A DNA stretch of 64,000 nucleotides from Nostoc sp. 'Peltigera membranacea cyanobiont' N6 (GCF_002949735.1 NZ_CP026681.1:5238001-5302000); one strand, 5' to 3'. Counted from the stretch's first letter, positions 9,483 through 18,539 are shown. The notes: generated from the sequence alone by a model not told the origin. A program made the numbers and translations.

Positions 9483-9511
9483 CTGGGCAAAGGAATTCTC
9501 TGCCCAGAGTT
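9483..9511 (+). terminator. Rho-independent terminator
   Basis: The stem CTGGGCA (9483-9489) / TGCCCAG (9501-9507) is followed by agttttaat, 70 bp after the stop of the 125-aa gene and just before the convergent ATPase gene. Confidence 0.6.
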
Positions 9512-9556
9512 TTAATCAGCATAGAGATGTGAGAGAAAAAGTACCTGAGAGTTTTT

Positions 9557-11005
9557 TCAAGCAAGTTTCTGCAATGATTTGTATTCAAATTCAGCAACGC
9601 CTAGTTGTTTTTTAAAGTAAGCACGGTAGAGTTGGCAACGCGGTAGAATGCGATCGCCTTCATAAGTTATCAGCCCCAAGCTTTCGAGCTTATGAGCATC
9701 AATGGGATTGAGAGAAATGCTTTGCTTTGCGCCCACAACTTCAATATATGCTCTTACCAAACTGGAATTTTCTTGCAAGATTGCCCAGTGTCGCCATAAA
9801 TGATAACGGTAGATACCACCGTTAGCGATCGCTTCCTGTACCAGTTCTTCTAAAGTAATTTTTTGACAGCAGAGATAATACAGAGCAATGCGAATTAGGG
9901 CTGGATGTCCCCCCACCAGAGACATCAGTTGCGTAGTCTCGTTACCAGAAGTCCAGTCAAGCCCATGCCGTTGGGCTAAATATTCGACTTGATGCTTAGT
10001 AAATTCTGGCAGATGAATCGGTAGTCCGATATTAAATGGGGAACGGTTGATATCCAGAGAGACGTACACTTCTGTAGAGTAAACAACCACTAGCCTTAGT
10101 TTGTGTAATTGGGTATCTTGTCGTGCGTCTTCATACCAAGAACGCAACAAGCCAAAGAACTCTTGAGCAATTTCAGGATATTCAAAAAAGCGGTCAACCT
10201 CATTTAACACTAAAACCACTGGACTTTGACTCTGCTTGAGCAAATAAGATTGCAAGTATAAACTGCAACTCAACTTACAGCCGATTTCCTCATCCCAGTT
10301 GTCATCTAGCTTGGGTTCTATGCCTAATGCTATTGCAATTTGCCAGCAAAAAGAACGCAAAAGCTTGTTTAAGTTAGTCAGACAGTTCGTCTCAATTTGT
10401 TTACAATTTAGGTTTACCGGGCGATAACCTTGCATTTGGGCAAAGGCTAACAGCCGCAGCACAAGAGAACTTTTACCCATCTCTCTTGGCGCTCGAATTC
10501 GGATTACACAGCCTGGTTGAATTATTTCTCGATAAACTAGTTCCTCAATGGGAGAACGTTCGACATAAAACGGCGAATCTAGAGGTACGGGGCCGTCTGG
10601 GTATGACCAAAGATTTTCGAGTTGATTGTGATACTGAGTGACAAATAGATCCGAGGATAAAAACTGAGGCATTCTTTTCTCTTGTGTATCTAAACTCAGT
10701 GAGAAAGTTCGAGAGCTTTCAGTATTATTCGGCTCACTCAAAATTGCATAGTCTTCCCTGTATAATTCTAGGTTAAAGGCGGTAAAGCACAATTTCAGGG
10801 TTTTTTGATCCACGCCTGTATTCAACGACCATAATCGGTTTAGGGTTTTGGTGGAAACATTCATGCGATCGCCTAAATCTTCTAGAGTGAAGTGATTGCC
10901 ATTGTTTTGAACCTTCTCCATTGCCAAAATCGCTGCTTGTAAACGCTTTAGCCCAGCGATCGTTAGGACAAGTCCGCGTTTCCGATTACTCTTAGATTGC
11001 TTCAT
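9557..11005 (-). CDS. AAA-like ATPase with N-terminal helix-turn-helix-like domain
   Basis: A 482-aa protein of the AAA-like (AAA_35-type) family common in filamentous cyanobacteria. Residues about 1-90 form a helical, HTH-like segment (LEDLGDRMNVSTKTLNRLW). The ATPase core follows. The P-loop is RAPREMGKSSLVLRLL (about 170), with Arg at the usual first Gly. Walker B is VVLVLNEVDRFFE (about 260). A sensor/lid region with LPEFTKHQVEYLAQRHG and GGHPALIRIALYYL is typical of STAND-like ATPases. There is no C-terminal repeat or effector domain, so it may act with a partner protein. The function is unproven; relatives have been linked to signalling and conflict systems. Confidence 0.8.
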   Translation of the reverse strand: MKQSKSNRKRGLVLTIAGLKRLQAAILAMEKVQNNGNHFTLEDLGDRMNVSTKTLNRLWSLNTGVDQKTLKLCFTAFNLELYREDYAILSEPNNTESSRTFSLSLDTQEKRMPQFLSSDLFVTQYHNQLENLWSYPDGPVPLDSPFYVERSPIEELVYREIIQPGCVIRIRAPREMGKSSLVLRLLAFAQMQGYRPVNLNCKQIETNCLTNLNKLLRSFCWQIAIALGIEPKLDDNWDEEIGCKLSCSLYLQSYLLKQSQSPVVLVLNEVDRFFEYPEIAQEFFGLLRSWYEDARQDTQLHKLRLVVVYSTEVYVSLDINRSPFNIGLPIHLPEFTKHQVEYLAQRHGLDWTSGNETTQLMSLVGGHPALIRIALYYLCCQKITLEELVQEAIANGGIYRYHLWRHWAILQENSSLVRAYIEVVGAKQSISLNPIDAHKLESLGLITYEGDRILPRCQLYRAYFKKQLGVAEFEYKSLQKLA

Positions 11006-11390
11006 ATCGCTAATTATCTACGTGCTTTTTTCTTTACTGTCTTAGCTATCTCCTCATTGTTTCATGTTTTAAAACAGTTATTCAACAGTTACTTACCTGT
11101 TCTAAATTCAACAGTTTAATTGTGATAAATAATACATTATTGCTGGATGGCGTTTAGATAGGTGGGTATAAATAAACATAGCTAACATAACTGTATTGAT
11201 TCTCACTTTTCCTGCCACTAGTGAAAGCTGCATCAGCCGATTTCACTACTTGTAAATAACAAATGACAAGCTTTAATAGTTAACTTTATTTATTGCTAAC
11301 TTAATAAGGTATTACTTAAAGTTATTTTTAACCTGTATTAATCTGGATTTTGCATCCAACAAGGTGGAAGCGATATCTACACCTACGCTT

Positions 11391-11515
11391 AGGGCTTTCC
11401 AAGAAATAAATTATTCATTTGTGGGATGGGCATCTTGCCCGTCCTAATATTGGGGACGGGCAAGATGCCCATCCCACAAGAAAATTTGGGATATTTTTTT
11501 ATTTGGAAGTCCCTT
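11391..11515. mobile_element. AGGGACTTCC-type MITE carrying a 24-bp-arm hairpin
   Basis: Terminal repeats are agggctttccaagaaataaa at the left and the complement of agggacttccaaataaaaaa at the right. The interior is a perfect palindrome with arms at 11421-11444 and 11454-11477 (gtgggatgggcatcttgccc and its complement). Non-coding. Confidence 0.75.
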
Positions 11516-11552
11516 ATCAAAATTAGCAATTCTCTTTTAGATGCAACACGCA

Positions 11553-11584
11553 GTAGGGGCGCACAACTAGCTGTGCGCCCCTAC
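11553..11584. repeat. Perfect 13-bp-arm palindrome
   Basis: gtaggggcgcaca (11553-11565) and its exact complement (11572-11584) flank a 6-nt loop. It lies between two MITE copies in the gene-free stretch 11006-11890. It resembles a dispersed hairpin repeat rather than a terminator; only ctaaaaacct follows, and no gene ends here. Confidence 0.55.
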
Positions 11585-11676
11585 TAAAAACCTATACTTT
11601 ATGTAACTCGAAAACGCTACAATCTTTCATTAGTATGGGTAATGTGCTTACCGATGCTAATGAAATTTCGGTAATT

Positions 11677-11811
11677 AGGGAACTCCAAAAAATAAATTAT
11701 CCCAATTTCACCGAATCAAAATGATTTTCTTTCCCCTTGCTCCCCTACCCTAAATACGTTTGCGTAGCGTCCCGCAGGGATGGGATATTTTTATTAGTTG
11801 GAAGTCCCTTA
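11677..11811. mobile_element. AGGGACTTCC-type MITE
   Basis: The left terminus is agggaactccaaaaaataaa and the right terminus is the complement of agggacttccaactaataaa. The interior differs from that of the neighbouring copy at 11391 and carries a gcgtagcgtcccgcaggga repeat. Only the ends are shared, as expected of MITEs mobilised through their termini. Confidence 0.7.
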
Positions 11812-11890
11812 GATCCTAGCCTCTCTATTGTTGCTTATTTATTGGCAAAAAGTTATTGTCACTTGCTGCCAATAGAATATTGAAACGCAT

Positions 11891-12286
11891 TTAGCGTCCG
11901 ACTTGGTTAGAGATATTTCTGCCTGTCTGTGCTGCACTATCCCCTACATCGCTAGCAGTTTTTTGAGCGCCCTTTACGTACCCAGAACCAAATTCTTTAA
12001 GGGCTTCTGCTGACTCCCCTCCAATCTTTTCTAGTCGTTTACCAAGAGAACCTTCTGTTTCACGAGCTTCTTTATTCCACTGCCCTGTTGTTTTCGGTCT
12101 TTGAGCATCATTTTGCTGTATCTGTTCGCGAACTCTCTCTTTTAAGCCTTTGTCATTCTGCCCAGAAGTAACATTCGTTGTCAGCACTAAAAAGCCAACT
12201 AGGACAACAGCCAAAAAACGTTTTACCTGAAATCCTTTAAGGAGGGAATCGATATTACCAATGGTCTTAGAAATCAAATTTATCAT
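11891..12286 (-). CDS. Small exported or membrane-anchored helical protein
   Basis: A 131-aa protein of unknown function. A hydrophobic segment at about residues 24-42 (FLAVVLVGFLVLTTNV) looks like an uncleaved anchor or signal sequence. The rest is a highly charged, Gly/Ala/Lys-rich amphipathic region (KERVREQIQQND, GYVKGAQKTASDVGDSAAQTG) of the type seen in stress-related, LEA-like or low-temperature-induced cyanobacterial proteins. That resemblance is compositional only. It stands alone, with MITEs upstream and downstream gaps, and I see no strong ribosome binding site. Confidence 0.6.
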   Translation of the reverse strand: MINLISKTIGNIDSLLKGFQVKRFLAVVLVGFLVLTTNVTSGQNDKGLKERVREQIQQNDAQRPKTTGQWNKEARETEGSLGKRLEKIGGESAEALKEFGSGYVKGAQKTASDVGDSAAQTGRNISNQVGR

Positions 12287-12606
12287 GCCAATTAGATTGC
12301 TTTTTGACTACAAATAAACATTAACAATAATAATGTCATTATCCTTCTAACAAAAGGCATATTTTAGTTATAAAAAATAAATAATTTTTAAATCTTGCTT
12401 GGGGAAGAGGTAATTTGTTAGATATATAGATATTTACAATTAGTCTATAGGTATGAGCAACAAGCAATACCTCAAATTTTCCAGAGAATATTATCCAACA
12501 TTTGCCTCTAACCTGCAATGATTAGTGGGATATTATCCCGCAGTTAATTTCAATCAATTAAGCCAATATCCGAAAAGGTTATTTATAAAGTAAAAATAGA
12601 AAAAAT

Positions 12607-12729
12607 TTGGTCAGTTACAAGTTCGACTATCATTTAGAAGTGGAATTAATAGAAATTTCGACTCGATTGCTCCGACGAGGGTTGCGGCGTACCGATCGCT
12701 CTAAATCGGAATTAGTGCAAACTTTATAA
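12607..12729 (+). pseudogene. Short possible coding remnant (40 codons)
   Basis: This frame lacks an ATG or GTG start; only TTG is available. It encodes a charged helical segment ending RRGLRRTDRSKSELVQTL. A terminator follows 17 bp after the stop. It reads like the C-terminal end of a small gene or a decayed remnant. I do not recognise the family. Confidence 0.25.
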
Positions 12730-12745
12730 GCTATTGCGCCAAAAA

Positions 12746-12785
12746 AAAATCCCGACTTTTCTAAAAAGCCGGGGATTTTATTTTT
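12746..12785 (+). terminator. Rho-independent terminator
   Basis: The stem aatcccgacttttcta / aaaagccggggatttt is GC-rich in the middle and flanked by A-run and T-run, so it could work in both directions. It separates a short plus-strand coding remnant from a minus-strand remnant. Confidence 0.6.
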
Positions 12786-12794
12786 CTCAACTGC

Positions 12795-12911
12795 TTATTG
12801 CATTAAAATCTGACGGATTAAAATACTCATTACCTCGTCAGGATTGCCGGTTAGTAATAATGGACTCCAATCGCCGATGCTAGCGTAGCCAATGACTTGC
12901 AGATAATTTTA
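12795..12911 (-). pseudogene. Possible 3' coding remnant
   Basis: Reading the minus strand gives about 35 codons of protein-like sequence (GYASIGDWSPLLLTGNP, then a stop after LIRQILMQ). There is no start codon, and a stop lies just upstream. Composition and a natural-looking C-terminus suggest the tail of a deleted gene. The family is not recognised. Confidence 0.25.
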
Positions 12912-13008
12912 ATGAAAGTCATAAGCATTTATTAGTAACTTTTTCAATATTTTTATCCAAACTTCATATTGTGCTTAAATTTAATAAGTGAAATCCGCAA
13001 TTACTTAT

Positions 13009-13262
13009 TCCAAAGCTGCTTTGACTTTCTCAAAAGCAGCTTTGACTTTCTCATTTTGGTGTTTTCCGCAAGTCAAATAAGCTTTGACTTACTCAAAAGC
13101 AGCTTTTGCTTACTCATTTTGGTGTTTTCCGCAAGTCAAATAAGCTTTTGCTTTCTTAAAAGCAGCTTTGACTTTCTCGTTTTGGTGTTTTCCGCAAGTC
13201 AAATAAGCTTTTGCTTTCTCAAACCCCAGTTTGCTTACTCAAAAGCAGCTTTGACTTTTTGA
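13009..13262. repeat. Tandem array, 63-bp unit built on 21-bp subunits
   Basis: Three full 63-bp copies begin near 13031, 13094 and 13157, plus partial units at both ends. Each 63-mer consists of three related 21-mers such as aaaagcagctttgactttct, attttggtgttttccgcaag and caaataagctttgacttact. The array lies downstream of a minus-strand gene. The plus-strand 97-codon frame across it is low-complexity and probably not a gene. Confidence 0.85.
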
Positions 13263-13393
13263 TTTCAGTAGATTCAACAAGCTGATTTAGGTTTAGCGAT
13301 CGCAAATTCGGGTTACAGACAAAGCCTGCATTTCTCACAAGCAGTAGGGGCGAGTTGACAGATATAATCGCAAGAGGACTTTTCAAATATCCT

Positions 13394-14368
13394 CTAAAGG
13401 GTTTTACTTTCACCTTTTGCTGGATTACTACTTATTTCTACACTGGTTTTTGTAGTAGATTTTAGTGTCTTTGGACGAATCTTTTCGAGTGTAGCTTCTA
13501 TTTCAGTATTTTCTTGGTTGAGAATAGCTTCACGTTCCAAATTGATGGTTTCAGTTGACAATTTACATAGTGCTTCCAAAGATATTTTTTCTTCAGTATA
13601 TAGTAGTTTTAATAAATTTGATGCTGACTCTAAAATTTGCTTTCCATTTCTTATTTGGATGCTAAATTTATCTTCAATGGCATCAAAGATAACGAAAATC
13701 GATATCTTTTTCCAAATTTTTTGAGTCGAAGCTACTACCTTAAAGTCAGCGACTATTTTTCCCTTTTCTGGTAGATGAAGGGCTAAACCTGAATCTTGAA
13801 TACCTGTTTGGATTTGCTCAAGAGGTAATGAAGAAATATCAGTAATTAGATTATCAAGATTTATAAAATCTGCTAAATCAGGTAGGTTGCTAACTGTGTC
13901 GTTTAATGATTCAGATTGAAAAGTTATCTTGTTGTCTAAAGGATCTGAAATAGCATTAAGCTGTACGGGATATGGCGGCTGTGGCACAGAGCCTTTTTCA
14001 TAAAATGAGCGACCTTCTGGAGTAACTGCGATTGGCGATGTTGCTGATAGAGTTTGTAATGAACGAAGAGTTGCAGTAGTAGTTTTAATAAATACAGAAT
14101 CAAGCCCAAGTATAGAGGCTAATTCATCCTCTGTTGGCGGAGGTTGAAATTCAATAGCAGCGCGGATAATAAATTCTTCAAGTACGTTAAACTGACGGGG
14201 TTCCTTGATATTGACTTCTACAAGAGTTTGACGCAAACTATAACGAAATTGACGGGCTGCAAAAACTGATAAGCTAGAGCTTTGCGCTTCAATTTCGTCT
14301 ACAACATTCTTGAGATTGTCATCAATAGATTTAGCAGAAGAAGCGATCGACATCCATGAAATCTCCAT
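13394..14368 (-). CDS. Unknown protein with winged-helix-like N-terminal part
   Basis: A 324-aa soluble protein I do not recognise. The N-terminal 110 residues are helical. They include LEEFIIRAAIEFQPPPTEDELASILGL, which could be a winged-helix or HTH module, then VTPEGRSFYEKGSVPQPP, the type of wing segment seen in proteins that couple such a module to an ATPase or PLD nuclease. The C-terminal half is a mixed alpha/beta region and ends in a Lys/Thr-rich tail. No catalytic motif is visible. It may be a truncated derivative of a larger protein, because the gene ends in a repeat-rich region next to the 63-bp array. Confidence 0.6.
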   Translation of the reverse strand: MEISWMSIASSAKSIDDNLKNVVDEIEAQSSSLSVFAARQFRYSLRQTLVEVNIKEPRQFNVLEEFIIRAAIEFQPPPTEDELASILGLDSVFIKTTTATLRSLQTLSATSPIAVTPEGRSFYEKGSVPQPPYPVQLNAISDPLDNKITFQSESLNDTVSNLPDLADFINLDNLITDISSLPLEQIQTGIQDSGLALHLPEKGKIVADFKVVASTQKIWKKISIFVIFDAIEDKFSIQIRNGKQILESASNLLKLLYTEEKISLEALCKLSTETINLEREAILNQENTEIEATLEKIRPKTLKSTTKTSVEISSNPAKGESKTL

Positions 14369-14467
14369 CTAGATAAACTATGCTGAAAACATGGGAGTAT
14401 ATATTCCCATATTTCCATGCTGCTTGGTGAAAAATATTCATGCAGCAAATATCTATAGGATTCATCT

Positions 14468-14722
14468 TTAATTTTTAAAATATACGTAGAGTGCGTTAGA
14501 TCGTGTTTGCTTGATTACTTCTTTAACCCGAAGGCTACGTACTAGTTCTGATGGTGCTACGTTTTCATTCTCCAAAAACCAATAATAGCCCATCTGTTCT
14601 GCCCAATTTCGACTTATTTGCCGGATATTTATCGATTGGTGCTGACGAATCGATAAATATAATGCCGCCTCCTTTTTATCGAAAATTTCAGGTAGGGGAC
14701 TTTCAAATAAAAAAATACTCAA
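14468..14722 (-). pseudogene. Truncated transposase N-terminal remnant (IS4/Tn5-like)
   Basis: An 84-codon frame whose middle (RQISRNWAEQMGYYWFLENE, then APSELVRSL) resembles the N-terminal DNA-binding region of Tn5/IS4-type transposases, where a W-A-x-x-x-x-Y-R-F-L/F-x-N-x-x-V/I pattern is typical. The frame then runs into unrelated sequence and stops with no DDE domain. Its apparent start codon lies inside the adjacent MITE. It is best read as a dead fragment. The assignment rests on pattern resemblance only. Confidence 0.4.
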
Positions 14723-14820
14723 CTACTTCTTGTGGGGTGGGCAACATGAGCGCCTTTGTATATGGGCGCTCATGTTGCCCACCCTACAAGATTGGGTAAT
14801 TTATTTGTTGGAAGTCCTTA
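14694..14820. mobile_element. AGGGACTTCC-type MITE upstream of ileS
   Basis: The left end is aggggactttcaaataaaaa and the right end is the complement of aaggacttccaacaaataaa. The interior is a long hairpin with arms beginning tgtggggtgggcaacatgag, near 14730-14755 and 14763-14788. It ends 101 bp before the ileS start, so it lies in the ileS 5' region. It creates a spurious upstream ATG in frame with ileS. Confidence 0.75.
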
Positions 14821-14921
14821 GGGAGAGGTTTATCAAACTCGCCTTCAAAAAGCAAATTTTGGTTTCCATGCCATCTTCTATAATTGATAAAACCTGCACA
14901 CCTAATTTTAGGCATGAGACT

Positions 14922-17858
14922 GTGACCGAATCAGGAAGTTACAAAGATACTGTAAACCTACCCAAGACTAACTTTGAGATGCGGGCAAACGCTATCAAGC
15001 GCGAGCCGGAAATCCAAAAATTTTGGGAAGAAAATAAAATTTACGATCGCCTCTTTGAAAATAACCCCGGCGAATTATTTATACTGCACGATGGGCCTCC
15101 CTACGCTAATGGCTCACTCCATATTGGTCATGCCTTAAATAAAATTCTCAAAGATATTATTAATCGCTACCAAATGTTACAAGGGCGTAAAGTTCGCTAC
15201 GTTCCTGGTTGGGATTGTCACGGTTTACCGATTGAGTTAAAAGTTTTGCAGAACATGAAGTCAGCAGAACGGCAAAATTTAACGCCTTTACAACTACGCC
15301 AAAAAGCGAAAGAATTTGGTTTAGCTACGGTAAACGACCAGCGCAATAATTTTAAACGCTATGGTATTTGGGGTGATTGGGAAAACCCTTATCTAACTCT
15401 GAAGCCGGAATATGAAGCGGCTCAAATTGGCGTGTTTGGTCAGATGTTCTTAAAAGGCTACATCTATCGCGGTTTGAAACCGGTTCACTGGAGTCCTAGT
15501 TCTAAAACCGCTTTAGCTGAAGCTGAGTTGGAATATCCTGAAGGGCACGTTTCCCGCAGTATCTATGCAGCTTTTGCAATCACAAGTTTGGCGGAAGCTG
15601 TAAAACCACTGTTGGCGGAATATCAGTCAGATTTGGGTGTGGCTATCTGGACGACTACACCTTGGACAATTCCAGGGAATTTGGCTGTGGCGGTAAATGC
15701 AGATTTGAATTATGCAGTGGTGGAAGTGGAACCCCACCCCCCAACCCCCTCCCCGCAAGCAGGGAGGGAGAATGAAGAAGTGGCTTCGGAGAGGGGCACT
15801 GAGGGGGTGAGGTTCCGCTATCTCATTGTTGCTGCTGATTTAGTCGAACGTTTATCTTCAACATTGGGAGTTAAGTTAACTGTCAAAGCCACATTTAAGG
15901 GGAATGACTTAGAACATACTACTTATCGTCATCCTCTATATAACCGCGAAAGTCCGATTGTCGTCGGCGGTGATTACATTACTACTGAATCGGGTACTGG
16001 GTTAGTACATACTGCCCCCGGTCATGGTCAAGAAGATTACATTGTTGGTCAGCGTTACGGTTTACCCATCCTTGCGCCAGTGGATGACAACGGCAATTTT
16101 ACTGAAGAAGCGGGAGAATTTGCGGGGTTGAATGTGCTGGGTGATGGGAATCAGGCGGTGATTGATGCTTTAAATGCGGCTGGTTCCTTGTTGAAAGAAG
16201 AAGCATATCCTCACAAGTATCCTTATGATTGGCGGACGAAGAAGCCGACAATTTTCCGCGCCACTGAACAGTGGTTTGCTTCTGTGGAAGGATTTAGGGA
16301 AGAAGCACTAAAGGCGATCGCCACGGTAAAATGGATTCCAGCCCAAGGTGAAAATCGCATCACGCCAATGGTGGCGGAACGTTCCGATTGGTGTATTTCT
16401 CGTCAACGTGCTTGGGGTGTACCCATTCCCGTTTTCTACGACGAAGCCACGGGAGAAGCACTGCTGAATGAGGAAGTTATCAACCACGCCCAAAAAATTA
16501 TCGCTGAAAAAGGTTCTGATGCTTGGTGGGAATTATCCGTTGAGGAATTATTACCAGAATCTTATCGTAATAATGGTAAGTCTTACCGCAGAGGTACAGA
16601 CACAATGGATGTATGGTTTGATTCTGGTTCATCTTGGGCATCTGTCGTCCAACAGCGTCCAGAGTTACGCTACCCTGCTGACATATATTTGGAAGGTTCC
16701 GACCAACATCGCGGTTGGTTTCAGTCAAGCTTGCTCACCAGTGTAGCGGTAAATGACGTTGCGCCTTACAAAACTGTGCTAACTCACGGCTTCGCTTTAG
16801 ACGAACAAGGCCGGAAGATGAGCAAGTCTGAAGGAAATGTGGTTGACCCAAATACAATCATTGAAGGTGGTAAAAATCAAAAAGTAGAACCGGCTTACGG
16901 TGCAGATGTCTTGAGATTGTGGGTATCATCGGTAGATTACTCCGGCGATGTCCGCATTGGCAAAAACATCATCAAGCAGATGAATGATGTTAGAGGCAAA
17001 ATTCGCAATACGGCGCGGTTTTTGCTGGGTAGCTTAGATGATTTTGACCCAGAAAAAGATACAGTTCCCTTCGAGGAATTGCCAGAACTTGACCGTTATA
17101 TGCTGCATCGGATAACTGAGGTATTTGAGGAAGTAACCGAAGCCTTTGAGAGTTTTCAATTCTTCCGCTTTTTCCAAACAGTGCAGAATTTCTGCGTGGT
17201 GGATTTATCCAACTTTTATTTAGATGTTGCCAAAGATAGGTTATACATCAGTGCAAAGGATGCTTTCCGCCGTCGCAGTTGTCAAACGGTGCTGAAAATA
17301 GCTTTAGATAATTTAGCACGAGCGATCGCACCAGTATTATCCCACACTGCCGAGGATATTTGGCAATATCTCCCCTATAAAACACCTTACAAATCTGTGT
17401 TTGAGGCTGGTTGGGTGCAGATTGAAGAAAAATGGCGTAATCCTGAGTTAGCGGAATTTTGGGAAACACTGCGACAACTTCGCACCGATGTTAATAAGGT
17501 GTTAGAACAAGCCAGAATAGAAAAACTCATTGGTTCTTCACTGGAAGCGAAAGCTTTGATTCATATACCCCACAAACAGTTAGGCGATGCTGTCAAAGCC
17601 TTTAACCCGGTGAAGGGTAACGGGATTGACGAACTGCGGTATCTATTGCTGACTTCCCAGGTGGAATTATTAGATTCTGCTGAAGGATTGCAAGGATTAA
17701 AATATACAGCGCAAACGGAAGACTGGGGAATTGGGATAGTGAACGCAGATGGTGAAAAATGCGATCGCTGTTGGAACTACTCTACCCATGTGGGAGAATC
17801 AGCAGAACATCCCTTAATTTGCGAACGATGTGTTGCAGCCTTAGCCGGAGAGTTTTAA
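14922..17858 (+). CDS. ileS: Isoleucyl-tRNA synthetase
   Basis: A class I synthetase that charges tRNA-Ile. I chose GTG 14922 because homologues begin at this point (TESGSYKDTVNLPKT). The longer open frame from 14730 starts inside a MITE. Visible features are HIGH near residue 66 (SLHIGHALNK), the CP1 editing domain with TTPWTIPGNLAV, KMSKS near 631 (RKMSKSEG), the anticodon-binding helical domain, and the C-terminal zinc cysteines CDRCWNY and CERC. The 978-aa product is slightly long. Residues about 270-297 (HPPTPSPQAGRENEE onward) are translated from a GC-rich palindromic repeat inserted in the editing domain without breaking the frame. A weakly related repeat lies at 54515-54545. Confidence 0.96.
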   Translation: MTESGSYKDTVNLPKTNFEMRANAIKREPEIQKFWEENKIYDRLFENNPGELFILHDGPPYANGSLHIGHALNKILKDIINRYQMLQGRKVRYVPGWDCHGLPIELKVLQNMKSAERQNLTPLQLRQKAKEFGLATVNDQRNNFKRYGIWGDWENPYLTLKPEYEAAQIGVFGQMFLKGYIYRGLKPVHWSPSSKTALAEAELEYPEGHVSRSIYAAFAITSLAEAVKPLLAEYQSDLGVAIWTTTPWTIPGNLAVAVNADLNYAVVEVEPHPPTPSPQAGRENEEVASERGTEGVRFRYLIVAADLVERLSSTLGVKLTVKATFKGNDLEHTTYRHPLYNRESPIVVGGDYITTESGTGLVHTAPGHGQEDYIVGQRYGLPILAPVDDNGNFTEEAGEFAGLNVLGDGNQAVIDALNAAGSLLKEEAYPHKYPYDWRTKKPTIFRATEQWFASVEGFREEALKAIATVKWIPAQGENRITPMVAERSDWCISRQRAWGVPIPVFYDEATGEALLNEEVINHAQKIIAEKGSDAWWELSVEELLPESYRNNGKSYRRGTDTMDVWFDSGSSWASVVQQRPELRYPADIYLEGSDQHRGWFQSSLLTSVAVNDVAPYKTVLTHGFALDEQGRKMSKSEGNVVDPNTIIEGGKNQKVEPAYGADVLRLWVSSVDYSGDVRIGKNIIKQMNDVRGKIRNTARFLLGSLDDFDPEKDTVPFEELPELDRYMLHRITEVFEEVTEAFESFQFFRFFQTVQNFCVVDLSNFYLDVAKDRLYISAKDAFRRRSCQTVLKIALDNLARAIAPVLSHTAEDIWQYLPYKTPYKSVFEAGWVQIEEKWRNPELAEFWETLRQLRTDVNKVLEQARIEKLIGSSLEAKALIHIPHKQLGDAVKAFNPVKGNGIDELRYLLLTSQVELLDSAEGLQGLKYTAQTEDWGIGIVNADGEKCDRCWNYSTHVGESAEHPLICERCVAALAGEF

Positions 17859-17934
17859 CAAAATAAAACTTACTGGCTACAAACAAAGCCTAATGACACT
17901 AGCTGATTTTTGCGTTCTGATTGGATTTTTGCTC

Positions 17935-18016
17935 TGAATTCTTCAAACGTGTCGCCTGACTTTCACGTCCGGTTCTGAAGCCAAGTCGGAAGGGCGACCT
18001 TCCGGCTTAGGTCAAC
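17935..18016 (+). ncRNA. 3'-end remnant of a group II intron (domains V-VI)
   Basis: The segment tttcacgtccggttctgaag (17960-17979) matches the 3' strand of bacterial group II intron domain V and the V-VI linker. It is followed by a domain VI-like hairpin with a GCGA tetraloop (17983-18008) and then cttaggtcaac, with a candidate branch A. The matching 5' strand of domain V (GAGCCGGAC-type) and any reverse transcriptase gene are absent, so this is a truncated intron relic between ileS and the mgtC-like gene. It is a recollection-based match and was not run against a covariance model. Confidence 0.5.
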
Positions 18017-18069
18017 GGTTTTCCGCTAATTATGATAAAATTATCCACTTCTTTACACCAGACTAAACA

Positions 18070-18528
18070 TTGCCAAATACTTACTATCTAGAAAACAATG
18101 ATTGGCTAAATATCAGCTTCAGACTATGCCTTGCATTGGTTATCGGGGCAATTATTGGCTTAGAACGCCAAATGAGTCACAAACCGGCAGGTTTAAGAAC
18201 TCATACGCTGGTGAGTATGGGTTCTGCTGTATTTACCTTAATAATTATGCAAACGGGAGAACTGCAAACTAGTCCTGATGCACTTAGCCGCGTCATTCAG
18301 GGGATTGCAGCCGGTGTAGGATTTCTCGGTGCTGGAGAAATTGTGCGCCAATCTTCTCAAGAATCACAGCGACTTGAAATTCATGGACTCACCTCAGCAG
18401 CAGCTATTTGGGTTTCGGCTGGATTAGGAATTGCTGCCGGCTGTGGTTTATGGCAGTTAGGATTGATTGCTGCTCTGCTGACTTTTTTGATTCTCAAGGT
18501 CTTTAAAAGGTTAGAAAAACATCAATAA
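18070..18528 (+). CDS. MgtC/SapB family membrane protein
   Basis: A 152-aa inner-membrane protein of the MgtC/SapB/SrpB family. The signature is the N-terminal block LCLALVIGAIIGLERQ, then KPAGLRTHTLVSMGSAVFTL and GVGFLGAGEIVRQ, with ITSAAAIWVSAGLGIAAG-type helices. Four to five membrane helices are apparent. The larger MgtC proteins have a C-terminal ACT-like domain; this short form lacks it. Family members are linked to magnesium limitation and ATP synthase modulation in other bacteria, but the cyanobacterial role is unproven. The start is TTG at 18070, chosen because the family N-terminus begins there. Confidence 0.88.
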   Translation: MPNTYYLENNDWLNISFRLCLALVIGAIIGLERQMSHKPAGLRTHTLVSMGSAVFTLIIMQTGELQTSPDALSRVIQGIAAGVGFLGAGEIVRQSSQESQRLEIHGLTSAAAIWVSAGLGIAAGCGLWQLGLIAALLTFLILKVFKRLEKHQ

Positions 18529-18539
18529 TCAAGGACTTT

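Noticed and set aside
12969..13413. Open frames across the 63-bp array on both strands
   Set aside because: Low-complexity translation of tandem repeats without a ribosome binding site or domain.
14730..14921. Extending IleS to the upstream ATG
   Set aside because: The added 64 residues are translated from a MITE and the following leader; homologues start at GTG 14922.
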